A DNA stretch of 64,000 nucleotides. It comes from Dipteris shenzhenensis. Lineage: Eukaryota; Polypodiophyta; Polypodiopsida; Gleicheniales. The position numbers were made by a program, and so were the translations under genes. Shown piece after piece: positions 21,480 through 33,509 of this stretch; the first letter of the stretch is position 1; each line of letters begins with the position of its first letter. The notes under the pieces are model-generated. The model did not search any database. It had not been told where the DNA came from and saw nothing but the letters and a program-made list of their open reading frames with translations. The DNA lies in NCBI GenBank assembly GCA_047967505.1, contig CM106538.1; one strand, 5' to 3'.

Positions 21480-22570
21480 TAGCCCACTACAAGGAACTGT
21501 CAAGGTGAGAGCCACTGTGGTGGTTGGCCCAAATTTTGATTAATTTAAGGTGGCAGTACTACCGTGCATGGTAATGAGTGATTAGATGTGGTGGAGTCTA
21601 AGATTTACCAACCACGTATGTGGTGGCGACTAAGATTCCATTGGGTTGGTAGTTAATTATCAACCACCACAGCGGCCTGCAATTACTCATCTAACAATTA
21701 CCAACATCGAGCTTGCATGCATCATTACTACGAGTGTAGTATATTACAATCACTAGGCTTGCATGCTTAGTAGAGTAATAGAGTGCATGGTAATGAGTGA
21801 TTAGAGGTGATCAGACTTCATGATTTACTTTTGTGGCAGTTACTGCCTAATGGTGGTGGCTCTCATCAGCCATGTCGGTGGTGGCTTAGATGCCACCGGG
21901 CTGGCAGTTAATTACTAGCCACCGTAGTGGCCTACAATTACTCACCTACTAGTTACCACAAATAGGATTGCATGCAAGATTACTATGAGTGCAGTAAATT
22001 CCTAGTCATCGGGCTTGCATGGTACTAGAGTACATGGCAATGAGTGATTAGAGGTGATTAGGCTTCATGATTTACTTTTGTGGTAGTTACTATCCAATGG
22101 TGGTGGCTCTCATCAGCCACATCTATGGTGGCTAAGATGCCATTGGGCTGGTAGCTAATTACCAGCCACTGCAGTGTCCCGCAATTACTCACCTTCCAGT
22201 TACCACCAACGAGCTTGCATGCATGATTACTACAAGTGCAGTAAATTATTAGTCACCAGGCTTGCATGCTCTCAGTAGAGTACTAGAGTGCATGGTAATG
22301 ATTGATTAGAGGTGATTAGGCATTGTAATTTACTTTTGTGGATGGTGGTGGCTCTCATCAATCACGTCTATCATGGCTAAGATTCCACCGGGCTGGAAAT
22401 TAATTACCAGCCACTGCTGTGGCCTTACCTGCCATAGCTACCACCACTGGCGTCTGCTTCATGATTACCAGCCCATCTAGGGTGGCACCTAAGATTCCAC
22501 CATGGTGGCGTACAATTAATATGGATGTAGCCCTAGGCCTCCAGGCCTCCAGCCACCATGGTGGATTCAA
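21480..22570. repeat. Four-copy tandem repeat, 219-259 bp units
   Basis: The phrase gtgcatggtaatgagtgatt (with small changes) starts at 21564, 21783, 22030 and 22289. Each unit continues with conserved blocks such as ggtggtggctctcatca and ccagccactg. The units are diverged, so the array is old. Open frames across it are chance. Confidence 0.8.
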
Positions 22571-22930
22571 CTTTATTATATATAATATCTGTGGCATTTG
22601 GCATTTTATTACATTGCTCTCATCCGTCGCCCCTGCTCTGCTTCTTTTCTCCACACGTCCTCCTCTAGCTCTTTTCAGCCCCTACTCTACTTTGCTCCAT
22701 GCTCCCTCCTCCAACTCTCATACTCATCTACTCCCCTGTTCATCTGCTCCACTGCTCACCCACTCATCCTCATGAAGCCTACTACCACCCCTCAATGCAA
22801 CGTGATCCCAATGCTATCTGCCTTCTCGTATAAGGTGTTGCATTGCACTCACCTAGGAGAATGAGCCCGACCTAAAATCCTTCACAATATGCATAAGAAA
22901 CATAAAAATAGAGATGCATACAACACTTGC
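22571..22930. other. Unassigned
   Basis: C/T-rich sequence with no recognisable coding block on either strand. The next exon expected for the DP fragment (ending the TYNE-ADEL region) is not recognisable here. Confidence 0.35.
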
Positions 22931-23470
22931 CTCATTGTAAGTTGTCCATCCTTTTGTTTCAACCTTCTCACAAACTGGAATGAAACAGAGATTATTTGAA
23001 CAAAGAATTCAAAGGTACAGCCGACTCCACGTGACAAAATTCTAGAAACGCATAACTAAGTAAATTTAAGCGATGCATATTACAAAAAAATTGCCAATTT
23101 TCTAACACAAATAAAATACCACACTAACCTTTCATGCTAAAGTGGTGAAGTCCTCTTCCACCTTTTTCTCCACCACCAAACCATGGCCCTCTTTTCCTTT
23201 TTCTTCCACTAAGCAGTAAATTTTTCTAGTGAGTTATTTCTACACTATTTGGAAAAACCAATGCTACATTGAAGTCCACTTAAAATGAGTTAGAACCCCA
23301 CTAACCCTGGATAGCTAGGAGACTCAAGATCATTCCCAAGACTTTTCCCATTTTGTGTCCTAGCATCTACACTGTTTGTTCTTAGGTTGATCATTATTGA
23401 ATTGCTACCAAGGGATGGAGAATATTTCCACTGTCCATAGAAGCTGAGAGACCTAGAGCCGTTTGAGAGG
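22931..23470 (-). pseudogene. E2F dimerisation partner (DP) gene fragment
   Basis: DP proteins pair with E2F to bind cell-cycle promoters. The minus-strand exon 23217-23129 reads SGRKRKRGPWFGGGEKGGRG followed by LHHFSMK. After an intron with donor aaag|gttagt and acceptor tccag|tttgtg, exon 22974-22931 reads VCEKVETKGWTTYNE. This is the start of the DP DNA-binding domain (GGRGLRxFSMKVCEKV...TTYNE in plants). An upstream open stretch (about 23440-23290, Ser/Asn-rich) could be the N-terminal exon. The donor after TYNE reads gcaagt, not gtaagt. The rest of the DNA-binding, dimerisation and marked-box regions is not visible, so this is a fragment or captured piece. Confidence 0.65.
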
Positions 23471-26400
23471 ATTTTCTAGGTAGAGTTGAGCCATATCTAT
23501 TGGTATTTATTGATAGAAGTCCACATGTTTTAAACTAACCTCTAATTTTTTTGCCTCCATTGAGAATCCTTTTAAGTGAAAGAAACTTACAAAGCACTTT
23601 ATAAAACAAGTATAAAACATCAATTGTCAACAATGAACTGTAATAAGCAAAATAAAACTATCCCCCTGCATGCAAGACAATAGTACTCACAAAATAAAAG
23701 GAGACGATACATTCTCCTAAAATGGATTAGCACAAGCATTGTGCCACAACATGATCTGACAAACAAACAAGAAATAGATGTTTCTTTTACCCTTTTAGAG
23801 TATCAAAAATAATTTTTAAAAAAGTGCGACCTATGTCAATGAAGAGATTGAAATAGTAGTAGTAAGGAATTAAGCACAGCATGGCATGTTATAGATGGGG
23901 CTCTATAGACCCTGTGGGTGGTACTTCCTCAATCCACACTTGATTGTAAGCATCAAAATAATGTCAGTCCAAGCCCTCTCCAACCTCTAAGAAAGTATCC
24001 TACTCGGGTGACCTAATTTCAAAATCTAAGCCATAGTATGGTGAATGGCACCAAGCTCCTAGCTGGCCACACTATGATGTACAAGGCTAGATTAGATCTC
24101 CTCATGGTTCAAAATATCCCACATGAAGAAGGGGCAGGGGAAGGGGTAGCAAGGGGGGCTAGGAGGGGGGGGAGGGGAGAGATTGTTTACAGATTGAATG
24201 AGAAGTATTGTCATTATGTTTAACAAGGACATGGGTTCCTAGATTAGCCAACACTCTTGGCAGCCGAATAATGTAGTTATGTAGCCTAAGAAATACATAG
24301 TGCTAAAATGAAATCTCACTCCTTTCCTTTGTGCACACAGACATAGATAGAGGCAGATATAGACACACAGATCTTGAACAATGAACAAATCTCAAGCATG
24401 CATAGTCAACCAAAAAACACCAAGCAAGGCAACTTCTTCACCATCACTAGTTCCCCTTGCTATGGCCTATATGATCTATGATATCAACCATGGAACTATG
24501 GGTGTCCACACCACTTGGTTGCCATTAGGAGTGGCAAATTTGGTCATTCAGTTGGTCACACAAGAGTATCATCATAGGATGGAGTACCTTAAGCTAAATT
24601 CAAAGCTTAAGAGAGGAGGAATTATCTGTGGCCATCAAGATGTTGGGATTATTTGATTGGAAGTCACTCAGATCTGATAAGAGAGAATAAGATCAAAGGG
24701 GGGATAGGTGTTTATTTGGAGGACTCGATGCAGCAAGTGCTACCCAAGAAGCATACAAAGGAGAGAGCACCAAATTATCATGTGGAGCAAAACTCGGGCC
24801 CAAGCCAAAAGGAGGAGGATGTGGATCAGCCTACCTATCCATGGGCCTACCATGCAAACACTTTGCCCCCAATCAACTAGGCATCACCACATTCAGTTGT
24901 ATTTGGTGATAGCAGTTTACCTTACAAATGGGCAGCAAGTCTAAAGGCCATCCACACACGGCAAGTCAGCTACCCATGAGCCACCTAAGCAAGTTTCCAA
25001 TTCACAACCAAGGAAAAAAGCATCGAAGAAACTCCAGTTGGCTCATACCATCTCCTCTTGTATTTTTCTCATCCCACAGCCATCTCCCTCCTCTCCCTCT
25101 TCATTTCACCCCTCCTTGGGTAACCCCTTCCTCGCCTTTACTGCCCACAACCTGTTCTATGTGGAATCACTCTCTCTTGCATTCCATACACCCTTTGTTG
25201 CATTTTGATTAGCCCACTTGCCTCCCTCTTGCATTGCTCTCAGCCCCTACCATCCCATTGCTGCCCATAGCCTCTTTTGCTTCTCTTCCCCTCCATTTTG
25301 CCCCTCTATAGCCAGCCTCTTCCACCCCCTTTCTACCCATAGCATGTTTTGGTTACCTTCCCCTCCTTTGCTACCAGTAGCTAGCTAGTTCCTCATCCTC
25401 TTCAAGTCATGCCTCCTTGACCAGCCCCTTCCACCCCCTTGTTGTTCACAGCCTATTTTTGTCCTCTTCCACTCCTATAGTGGAGAATGAGATTCTCATT
25501 TGTGAATTTCAAATGTAAATTTTTAAAGTAAAAAATCATGATTGCCTCAGTTTTGGCATTGGATGCTTTATATGATGAATGCTTTTCTCTATGCTTTAGC
25601 CAATAAATTAGGATGTAGTGCCCATGAACACTTTTGCACTCTTGTCCACACATGTACTCCTCCAACAATGCCAAAAATTGAGGAGCGGATTCTATAGAGG
25701 GGCCAAGAATTTCCTCACACTGGGAACAAAGTTTGGGACCAACAACATTATGTAGTAATATTTAGATTCAAAGTGATCATCTTTTCCTCTCAATAACAAC
25801 ACTAACATAACACCTCCTACGACTTCGAGGCAATGTTTGGTTTCCACTCACACATGTAGTGATATTCGCCATGCCATATTTAAGAGGGGGGGATATAGTA
25901 TAGGCTACCTTCGGTAACTAGTTTGAACAAGTTTGGTTTTGTGTATGGTTTTAAATAGTCATAGGGAAAGTAATCTAAATTTGCTTATTGTGTAATCTAA
26001 ATGCTTGAGAAAGAACACGTATTTAAGGAAACGGGGGGGGGCGGGGGGGGACATAATAGAATTTTGGTGGTATCTTATAAGCTTAAACAGGGGTGTTTTA
26101 TCATCCTACATGGATCATAAATAGGGGGTTTTCTTGAAGTTCATGCATGCAAGTGACATCCCCCTTTAATGAGGAGTGAATCCCCTAAGCCTTTATGTAA
26201 GATGCATAATGGGAACTTTGTAGAATTGAACCAACGATCTCACAAAAACAAGCTTCATATAGTCCTATCTAAGCATGGTTTGACATAGTAGCCAACCAAC
26301 TCCCATATTTGGATTTAGACATGTTTCTAGTAGGCATGTTTGCATGCTCTTCTTCTCCCAAGGTTTGCAAGCAAAAATAAATTCCCATCTCCGGTCAAGA

Positions 26401-27059
26401 AAAATTTGCATGGTAACTGATTTTAAACCCCACTAAGCTTCAAGATATGTAGTGCTTTAGTTGATAGTGATAGCATTCATGTATATCCCCAATGATAATA
26501 TCTCACATGCCACCATGATAGCTAGCTATCCAAGGCAGGAAACTCTTCGGGGTATGCATAAATTGATAATATTATATTGTGCCTTTGCATCTTCTTCATG
26601 TTCTGAATTTCCCCATGCTTTAGTGTGGTTTCCAGCATGCATTCAAAGACTCTACCGCTCCAATTTTATCCCCCCCCCTCTCTTCCATAAACGTAGTTCT
26701 ATATGCCTATCTCTATATACATCATTTGGTATGCTTTATTAAAATATCTTTTTAAAATGAAACAAGTAGCTTATTTCCCTACCCAATCATGGTGTAGATT
26801 GATCTTTTCCATAAAGTTGCTACATTGCATTCCAATTTGCCATGGCCTCATCTTCCATGAAGCCTTGTAACTAAATATCCATCACACACTAATTTCTTAT
26901 CATAAGATTTAATGTTTCCTGAAAATTTTGTCTATGCTATTGCATCTTCTACTTTCATTTCACAAATGGCTACTATTTGTAAACTTTGAATATTGTAGCA
27001 ACACAAGGTAAATAGTTAATATTCAAATGAAAGAAGGGTGTTCAATTTGCATACCTTGG
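23471..27059. other. Long gene-poor stretch
   Basis: I find no supported gene. The stretch holds G-runs (24125-24185 and 26034-26050), a C-run (26670-26680), and loosely repeated C/T-rich phrases at 25080-25460 in which 'cccatagc' recurs. Short frames at 24381-24944 lack recognisable motifs. Confidence 0.5.
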
Positions 27060-27062
27060 GTC

Positions 27063-27680
27063 ATACACATGTGAGCACTACCATTATAGACCAACCATGC
27101 ACCCTTCACACATAATCAAAGCACACCCACGAATGTTGCGAATCCCCTCTTTTTGCATCCTCCTCACAAAATCAACACCTAATGCTAGTCCAATAGTAGA
27201 CATTTTAAAAACACAACATCTTTCATTGGTAGTATCCCTTAGTTGCCCAAGAAATAGGGAACCATGGAAGTATCCATATTGACACTTTGCTTTAGCTTCT
27301 AAATAGAACCAATTGAATCATCAGTTGGATTTGAACCCATTTTGAATGTCTCTATCCATCTCTGAAGTCTACACAAAGAAAATTGTTACCAATCATTTTT
27401 ATGTGACATTGATATGAAATGTTGCAAGGAGATGAAAGACCCACATACCTACTTTGATTATTCAAGGCTCCAAATGTGATAGAGACTCAGCAAAGGTCCC
27501 ATTGTCCATCAACTTTGTGGCATTGTCACCCACATATATTATGCTATTGAATATTATATCCCTAGCCATCTCTTTCTCAACCCTTTTTCCTCCTGTTCCA
27601 AGGGTCTTTTCGACATAATTAGCCTCCAAGTTTCTCACGATGTTGACAGGCTCACTGCATTCTCATCTTTTCAACTTCAT
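27063..27680 (-). pseudogene. Unrecognised two-exon gene remnant
   Basis: From ATG 27680 the minus strand reads MKLKR, TGA, then about 65 open codons including NLEANYVEKTLGTGGKRVEK and EMARDIIFNSIIYVGDNATK, up to a donor at 27449 (gtatgt). An acceptor at 27369 leads to a second exon with KCQYGYFHGSLFLGQLRD and a Cys-rich end. Stops again fit Arg decay. I do not recognise the family. Confidence 0.35.
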
Positions 27681-27699
27681 GACTATAGCTACCAAAATG

Positions 27700-28008
27700 A
27701 ACAATAAATCTTATACCTCACATCAGATGGAATAACATAATATATCCTAGATGCACCTTGCAATTCACATAGTGGCCTTTGGTTGCAATGAAATCAACAA
27801 AATCCTCCATATTTCTTTTTCACCCTAATCTCAAGGCAAGGAATATTCAATCTCCCTTTCCAATGTACTATGTTCTATTTTCCCTCTATCTTCTTTCTCT
27901 CTATGTTCTTTTTCCTCATCCCTATTCCTCTTAAAAGTCTCTATCTAAATTATCTCCCTTCCCCCAATGTCTTTCCCTCGTCTCCATTTCTCTCTCTCTT
28001 CTCTCTTC
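27700..28008. other. C/T-rich leader-like DNA
   Basis: The pyrimidine-rich sequence ends at the copia-1 target site. With copia-1 removed it runs into the 5' side of the gypsy gag at 33510, so it may be that element's leader. Confidence 0.4.
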
Positions 28009-28305
28009 TGTTGAGATATCAAGCTCTACCCCCGATATATCTCCTGGATGACTATCATTTATGTCACCGCCTATGTTAGTTGTACTCGTGGTGTAGTTAG
28101 ACTACCACTATGTTTTTGGTTTGGGTTCACATATGAACCACGTATTCTAGGGTTTGACATATAGGGTATTTCCCTCTTCTATTGTATTGTTGTTGTGTGC
28201 AAAAGTGAAGAAAGGCTTCACCCTCCAACCTTGTGTCCTCTCTCTTTTGTGTGTTGTGAAGAAAGCTGAACTTGAGTCTCCTATCTCTCTCCCTTATTCT
28301 TTACA
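28009..28305 (+). repeat. copia-1 5' LTR
   Basis: Starts tgttgagatatc and ends ttctttaca. The tcacatatgaaccacg block and the rest match the 3' LTR apart from two single-base indels. Confidence 0.95.
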
Positions 28306-28318
28306 TGGTATCAGAGCC
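28306..28318 (+). other. copia-1 primer-binding site
   Basis: tggtatcagagcc follows the LTR with no gap, the usual initiator-Met tRNA match. Confidence 0.95.
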
Positions 28319-28883
28319 TTGTTCGTGGTAAGGAGCTCAAGAAAGCAAGCCAAGTTTGTGGTGTCCTGGTAAGAGGACCAGTGTTGCTTTCCTATTTCGA
28401 GTTTGGGAGCAAATCTCTGCAGGTAGCACAGCCAGAAGTGCAGGAGTGCACTGTTTCAGATTGAGAGGCCCTTCGTGGTGTGGCGAGAGCGCAGTATATG
28501 CTGCGGGTCAGGGCAAAGCCCTTGGTGACTTTATTTTTTTGATTTGAGGCCGTTTCGGGGCCCGTTTTGAAGGCGGAAGTTCTTCGCAGGTACTCAGAAA
28601 AAGGCCCTGTTTTTCGTTGTGCGACCACTGCGCGGCTAGTCGGTGAAAAGGTGCCACAGAAATTGCATCGTATGCCTGTGTGCAGAGATATTGGGAGTTG
28701 CAGATTCATGCCTATTGCTTGTTGATGCAAAATCGTCACTAGGAAGTGACTGTGTGATGAAATACCACTTTCGTCAGTGTTGCAGATCTGCCCCTGTGAG
28801 GCTTTTTGCAGAAGTTTTGCTATTTGCCCTTGTGAGGCATTTGCTGTGTTTACAGGTTGCTGTTGCAATTCGTGATTTGTAAA

Positions 28884-30445
28884 ATGTCTGAGAATCTGTC
28901 TACCATTGTCAGTGAGAAGCTTGACAAGAACAACTTCCAAGCATGGAAGTTCAGGATGACAAACTTCCTTATGGGAAAGGGAGTTTGGGAGTACATCAGT
29001 GGTGAAACTGCAGAACTAGTTTTGGGTGCTGCTTCCACTCCTGCTGAATTGAAGACCTTTAAAGAATGGCATGAAAAAGCCAGAAAATGCCTGTATTGGC
29101 TATCTGTTAGCATTTCAGATTCTATGATTGTGCATATGCAGGATGTAGAGACGCCTAAGGAGGCATGGGATACATTGGTGAAGCTGTATAGCACAAATAC
29201 CAAAGCACGAAAGATGCAGCTAAAGCAGGAGTTGCACAATGTGCAAAGGAAAAATCTGAATATAAATGAGTATTCCTTGAAAGTGAAAGGCCTTGCAGAT
29301 TCTCTTGCCTCCATTGGAGCACCTGTTGATGATGAGGACTTAGTGTCCGTGACCTTGAATGGTCTTGGGAAAGATTATGCACAGTTTCGGACATCCATTG
29401 AAGTCCGTGAAACATTTCCTGATTTTCAAGAACTTATTGCTCTCTTGCTAAGTGAAGAGCAAAGGAATGGTGGTTCAGCCACCTCAACTTCTCAAGAGAC
29501 TGCTTTCTACTCGAATACAGGTAGAGGCAGGGGTAGAGGAAGAGGCCGTTTTGGTGGCCGTGCAGGAAATCAAAACCAATAGCAACAACAGGAAAACCAG
29601 TCCTATGGAGGAGGACGTGGTAGTTCTAGAGGCAGGGGGAGCCAAAGAGGCCGTGGTTCATGGCAAAGGAACCAGCAAGTAAATAGCAGCACAGAATGCT
29701 ATTATTGTGGAAAGCCTGGACACAAGGAGAATACATGCTATAAAAAGCAGAATGACATCAAAAGTGGGAAGTTGCAGCAAAGCAACTATGCATCATCAAG
29801 TGGGCATGGTGACGACAGAAATGAGCACCTTTTTGTGATGCAGCATATGGTTAACTCCATGTCAGGAGATGCTACAGCTTGCAATGATGTTTGGTATGTT
29901 GATTCAGGTGCCTCTAACCACATGACCAGTCATGGTGAGTGGTTTCATGATGTTAGAAATTTGGATAAGCCAGGTTATGTTGAAACAGGTGATGATACTG
30001 TGCACCCAATTACGCAGGTTGGTAAAGTGCCATTGGCTATGCAGGATGGCAAAACAAAGTACTTGGCAGATGTACTTCATGTTCCAAAAATCACTAAGAA
30101 CCTGGTTTCAGTTGGCCAGATGGTTGAGCAAGGTCTGCAGGTTAGATTTAATCCTGATGGATGCTTTGTTGAGGACTTGAAAAATAAGTGCCGCTTGGTT
30201 GCGAAAGGCAACAAAAATGGCAGAATGTTCACCTTGGATGTTGATATGCCTGAGGTGAAAGCTGCTATGTTTGCGCATGGGAGAGGTGTCATTGCAGATA
30301 TTGAGATATGGCACAAGCGCATTGGGCACATGAATATACAAAGGCTGAAATCTATGCAAACGAAAAACATTGTTGCAGGTTTGCCTAAATTCAGAGTTGA
30401 GGGAATGCAAAAGGTATGTGAAGCATGCCAAATGGGCATTCCCCA
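28884..30445 (+). pseudogene. copia-1 gag, protease and integrase zinc domain
   Basis: Gag starts MSENLSTIVSEKLDKNNF. The frame runs through WDTLVKLYSTNTKARKMQL and an Arg/Gly-rich segment to a TAG at 29580-29582 inside a glutamine run (NQNQ[stop]QQQ). It then continues in frame with zinc knuckle CYYCGKPGHKENTC, protease VWYVDSGASNHMTSHG and integrase WHKRIGHMNIQRL with CEACQMG. The frame breaks at about 30435, where family members have GKQ...PFP, so a small deletion is likely. Confidence 0.93.
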
Positions 30446-33222
30446 AAAATGCTAAGGTGAGCAGAAGACCTTTGGAAGTGATCCATTCAGATGTTTGGAC
30501 AACCAAAGCTGCTTCTATTGGTGGATGCCATTATTATGTGACGTTTATTGATGACTACACTAGGAAGGTGTGGATTTATTTTATGAAGCACAAAAGTGAA
30601 GTGTTCAGCCATTTCAAGGCTTTTAAGGCCATGGTTGAAAAAGAGAAAGGTGTGCATATTAAAGTGCTAAGATCTGATGGAGGGGGAGAGTACTTTTCAG
30701 AAGAATTTTGTGAATATCTGAAAGAATAGGGAATTCAAAGGAAGTACTCATGCAGGTCTACCCCTCAGCAGAATGGGGTTGCAGAAAGGAAGAACAGGCA
30801 TATTACAGAAGTAGGACGCGCGATCCTAAATGAGAAAAACATGCCTGATTATTTTTGGGCTGAAGCAGTAGCAACTGCTGTTTATATTATGAACAGAACC
30901 CCCACTGCAGCTGTCCATGGCATGACGCCTGAAGAAATGTATACAGGCCAAAAACCAGATATTTCTCACTTGAAGGTATTTGGTTGCATAGCTTATGTTC
31001 ATGTTCCTGATGAGAAGAGAACAAAGCTGGATCCAAAGGCAGAAAAATGCATCTTTATTGGATATGCTCTGCACCAGAAAGGGTATCGCTGTTATAACTC
31101 TTCCACCCGCAAAATGCAAGTGAGCAGAGATGTTGTTTTTGATGAAATGAGCAGCTGGTATGCACCAACTGTTATGGTAGGAGATGCAGATGCAGGAAAT
31201 GGGAATGCTACAATAAATGCAGAGCAGCAATCTCAAGCCTTGAGTGGACCCAGAGAGTCCTCTACTAGTGGATCTAATGCATGGACAGGGAGATTGAGAT
31301 CTAGTGAATCGTCACATGGCAGCCCTGATAGTGTTGTGCAGGTATCACATAAGGGAAAAGAAAAAGTAGACCATGCTCCAGTGTTTGATGTGTCTGCTGG
31401 TAGCTCTCATGTTGATGGAGAGTCAAGCGGCTCTGAAATGAGCCTTAATGAGGAACTTGGGATTCCTTCTGTTGTTACACCTGGTGCAAGGAAAAGTAGG
31501 CATGATTTAAAGACTCTTGCAACTGATCCAGTTGTACGGAGGTCCACTCGTATTAAGTATCCAGTTGACAGGCTGAGATATGATGGGTATACAGCACATC
31601 ACTATGCTTATATGGTCAAGGTTCTAGAGGAGCCAGAGCCCACATGTTTTGAGGATGCAGCAGGGCATAAAAATTGGGAAGCAGCTATGGATGAAGAGAT
31701 GGCTGCCTTGGATGCAAACCACACTTGGGATTTGATGCCTTTGCCTCATGATAAGAAGGCTATTGGCTGCAAGTGGGTTTACAAAGTAAAGCACAATGTT
31801 GATGGGTCTGTTAGCAGGTACAAGGCAAGATTGGTTGCCAAAGGTTTTGCGCAGACATATGGAATTGACTATGAGGAAACTTTCAGCCGAGTTGCAAGGA
31901 TGGCAACCGTGAGAGCAGTAATTGCTATGGCTGCTGCAAAGGGATGGTCTTTGCATCAGATGGATGTGAAAAATGCCTTCTTGCATGGTGATTTGCAGGA
32001 AGAGGTTTATATGATGCAGCCAGAAGGTTATGAGGATAATTCACACCCCGATTTTGTATGCAGGTTGCGCAAAGCCTTGTATGGCTTAAAACAGGCGCCG
32101 AGGGCATGGTCAGACAAGATAGGGCAATATCTTGTCACTATTGGATTTCAGACTTCCAATTCAGATTTTTCACTTTATGTGAAAAGGACAGACAGAGGGA
32201 TTGTGCTTATAGTCATCTATGTTGATGACTTGATTATTACAGGTGATAGTGATGCAGACATTAATGAAGTGAAGCTGCTGTTGAAGCAGAAATTTGAGAT
32301 GAAGGATTTGGGAGAGCTGCGTTACTTCTTGGGCATTGAGGTTATTAGATCCCCGAGTGGGATATGGCTGTTGCAAAGGCAATACGGTTTGGACATGCTG
32401 TCCAAATATGGGATGACAGGCTGTAAGCCTATTTCTGTTCCATTGGAGCAGAATGTGAAGCTCAATGCAGAGACAGGTGAGCTTCTTGAAGATATTACTA
32501 TGTACAGGCGCATAGTAGGTAGCTTGATTTACATGACTATAACCAGACCAGATTTGAGCTATGCTGTGCGGCTGGTAAGTCAGTTTATGCAGGCACCGAG
32601 GAAGCCACATTTGGATGCGGCTAGGTGCATACTGCGGTATGTGAAGTCCACATTGTATTATGGACTGTTTTATGAAGCTGGGTGTGCATTACAGGTACAT
32701 GGATACACAGATGCTGATTGGGCTGGTAGTGTCTCAGACAGGAGATCTACTAGTGGTTTTATGTTTTCCCTTGGGAGTGGTGCCATCAGTTGGAGCAGCA
32801 AGAAGCAGCAAACAGTTGCCTTGTCGAGCACAGAGGCTGAGTACAGGGGTGTAGCAATGGCTGCATGTGAGGTAGCTTGGTTACGGAAGCTACTTGCAGA
32901 TATGGGACAGTCAATTCATGCAGCAGTTGTCATTCATTGTGACAACATTAGCAGCATCATGCTTGCTAATAACCCAGTTTATCATGCTAGAACGAAGCAC
33001 ATTGAGGTGCATTATCACTTTGTGAGAGAGAAGGTTCTAGCTGGTGAGATTGATCTTGTCTATGTCAGCACTGAGGAGCAGGTGGCTGATATTTTTACGA
33101 AGGCATTGGGTACCGAGAAGCTTCGCAGATTTAGGAGCTTGCTTGGTGTACGTGAGATGGATTTGAGCTTGAGGGGGAGTGTTGAGATATCAAGCTCTAC
33201 CCCCGATATATCTCCTGGATGA
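30440..33222 (+). pseudogene. copia-1 integrase core, reverse transcriptase and RNase H
   Basis: After the frameshift the frame reads FPKNAKVSRRPLEVIHSDVW (integrase Asp), RSDGGGEYFSEEF and, after a TAG at 30727-30729 (EYLKE[stop]GIQRK), STPQQNGVAERKNR with the catalytic Glu. From 30841 it is open to 33222: RT with QMDVKNAFLHGDL, LYGLKQAPRAW and YVDDLIITGD, then RNase H with HGYTDADWAGS, STEAEYRGV and VADIFTKALG. The last codons run into the 3' LTR and stop with TGA. RT and RNase H look intact. Confidence 0.95.
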
Positions 33223-33478
33223 CTATCATTTATGTCACCGCCTATGTTAGTTGTACTCGTGGTGTAGTTAGACTACCACGTATGTTTTTGGTTTGGGTTC
33301 ACATATGAACCACGTATTCTAGGGTTTGACATATAGGGTATTTCCCTCTTCTATTGTATTGTTGTTGTGTGCAAAAGTGAAGAAAGGCTTCACCCTCCAA
33401 CCTTGTGTCCTCTCTCTTTTGTGTGTTGTGAAGAAAGCTGAAACTTGAGTCTCCTATCTCTCTCCCTTATTCTTTACA
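33180..33478 (+). repeat. copia-1 3' LTR
   Basis: Near-identical to 28009-28305, with one extra g (about 33280) and one extra a (about 33442). Confidence 0.95.
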
Positions 33479-33509
33479 TCTTCCTATCTATCTCCCTCTT
33501 GTCGGATGA

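Larger units (their letters stand above)
28009..33478 (+). mobile_element. Ty1/copia LTR retrotransposon (copia-1), young, complete
   Basis: LTRs at 28009-28305 (297 bp) and 33180-33478 (299 bp) differ only by two 1-bp indels. The target duplication tcttc lies at 28004-28008 and 33479-33483. The primer site directly follows the 5' LTR and the purine tract gagggggag directly precedes the 3' LTR. Gag-PR-IN-RT-RNase H order is standard. Two TAG codons and one frameshift prevent a full polyprotein although the LTRs look recent. Confidence 0.96.

Noticed and set aside
21480-22570. Possible CRISPR-like array
   Set aside because: Units are 219-259 bases, diverged and without short identical repeats or spacers; this is a plain tandem repeat in a plant-type genome.
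24038-24944. Short plus-strand frames as genes
   Set aside because: No start context, splice pattern, motif or codon signal separates them from chance.
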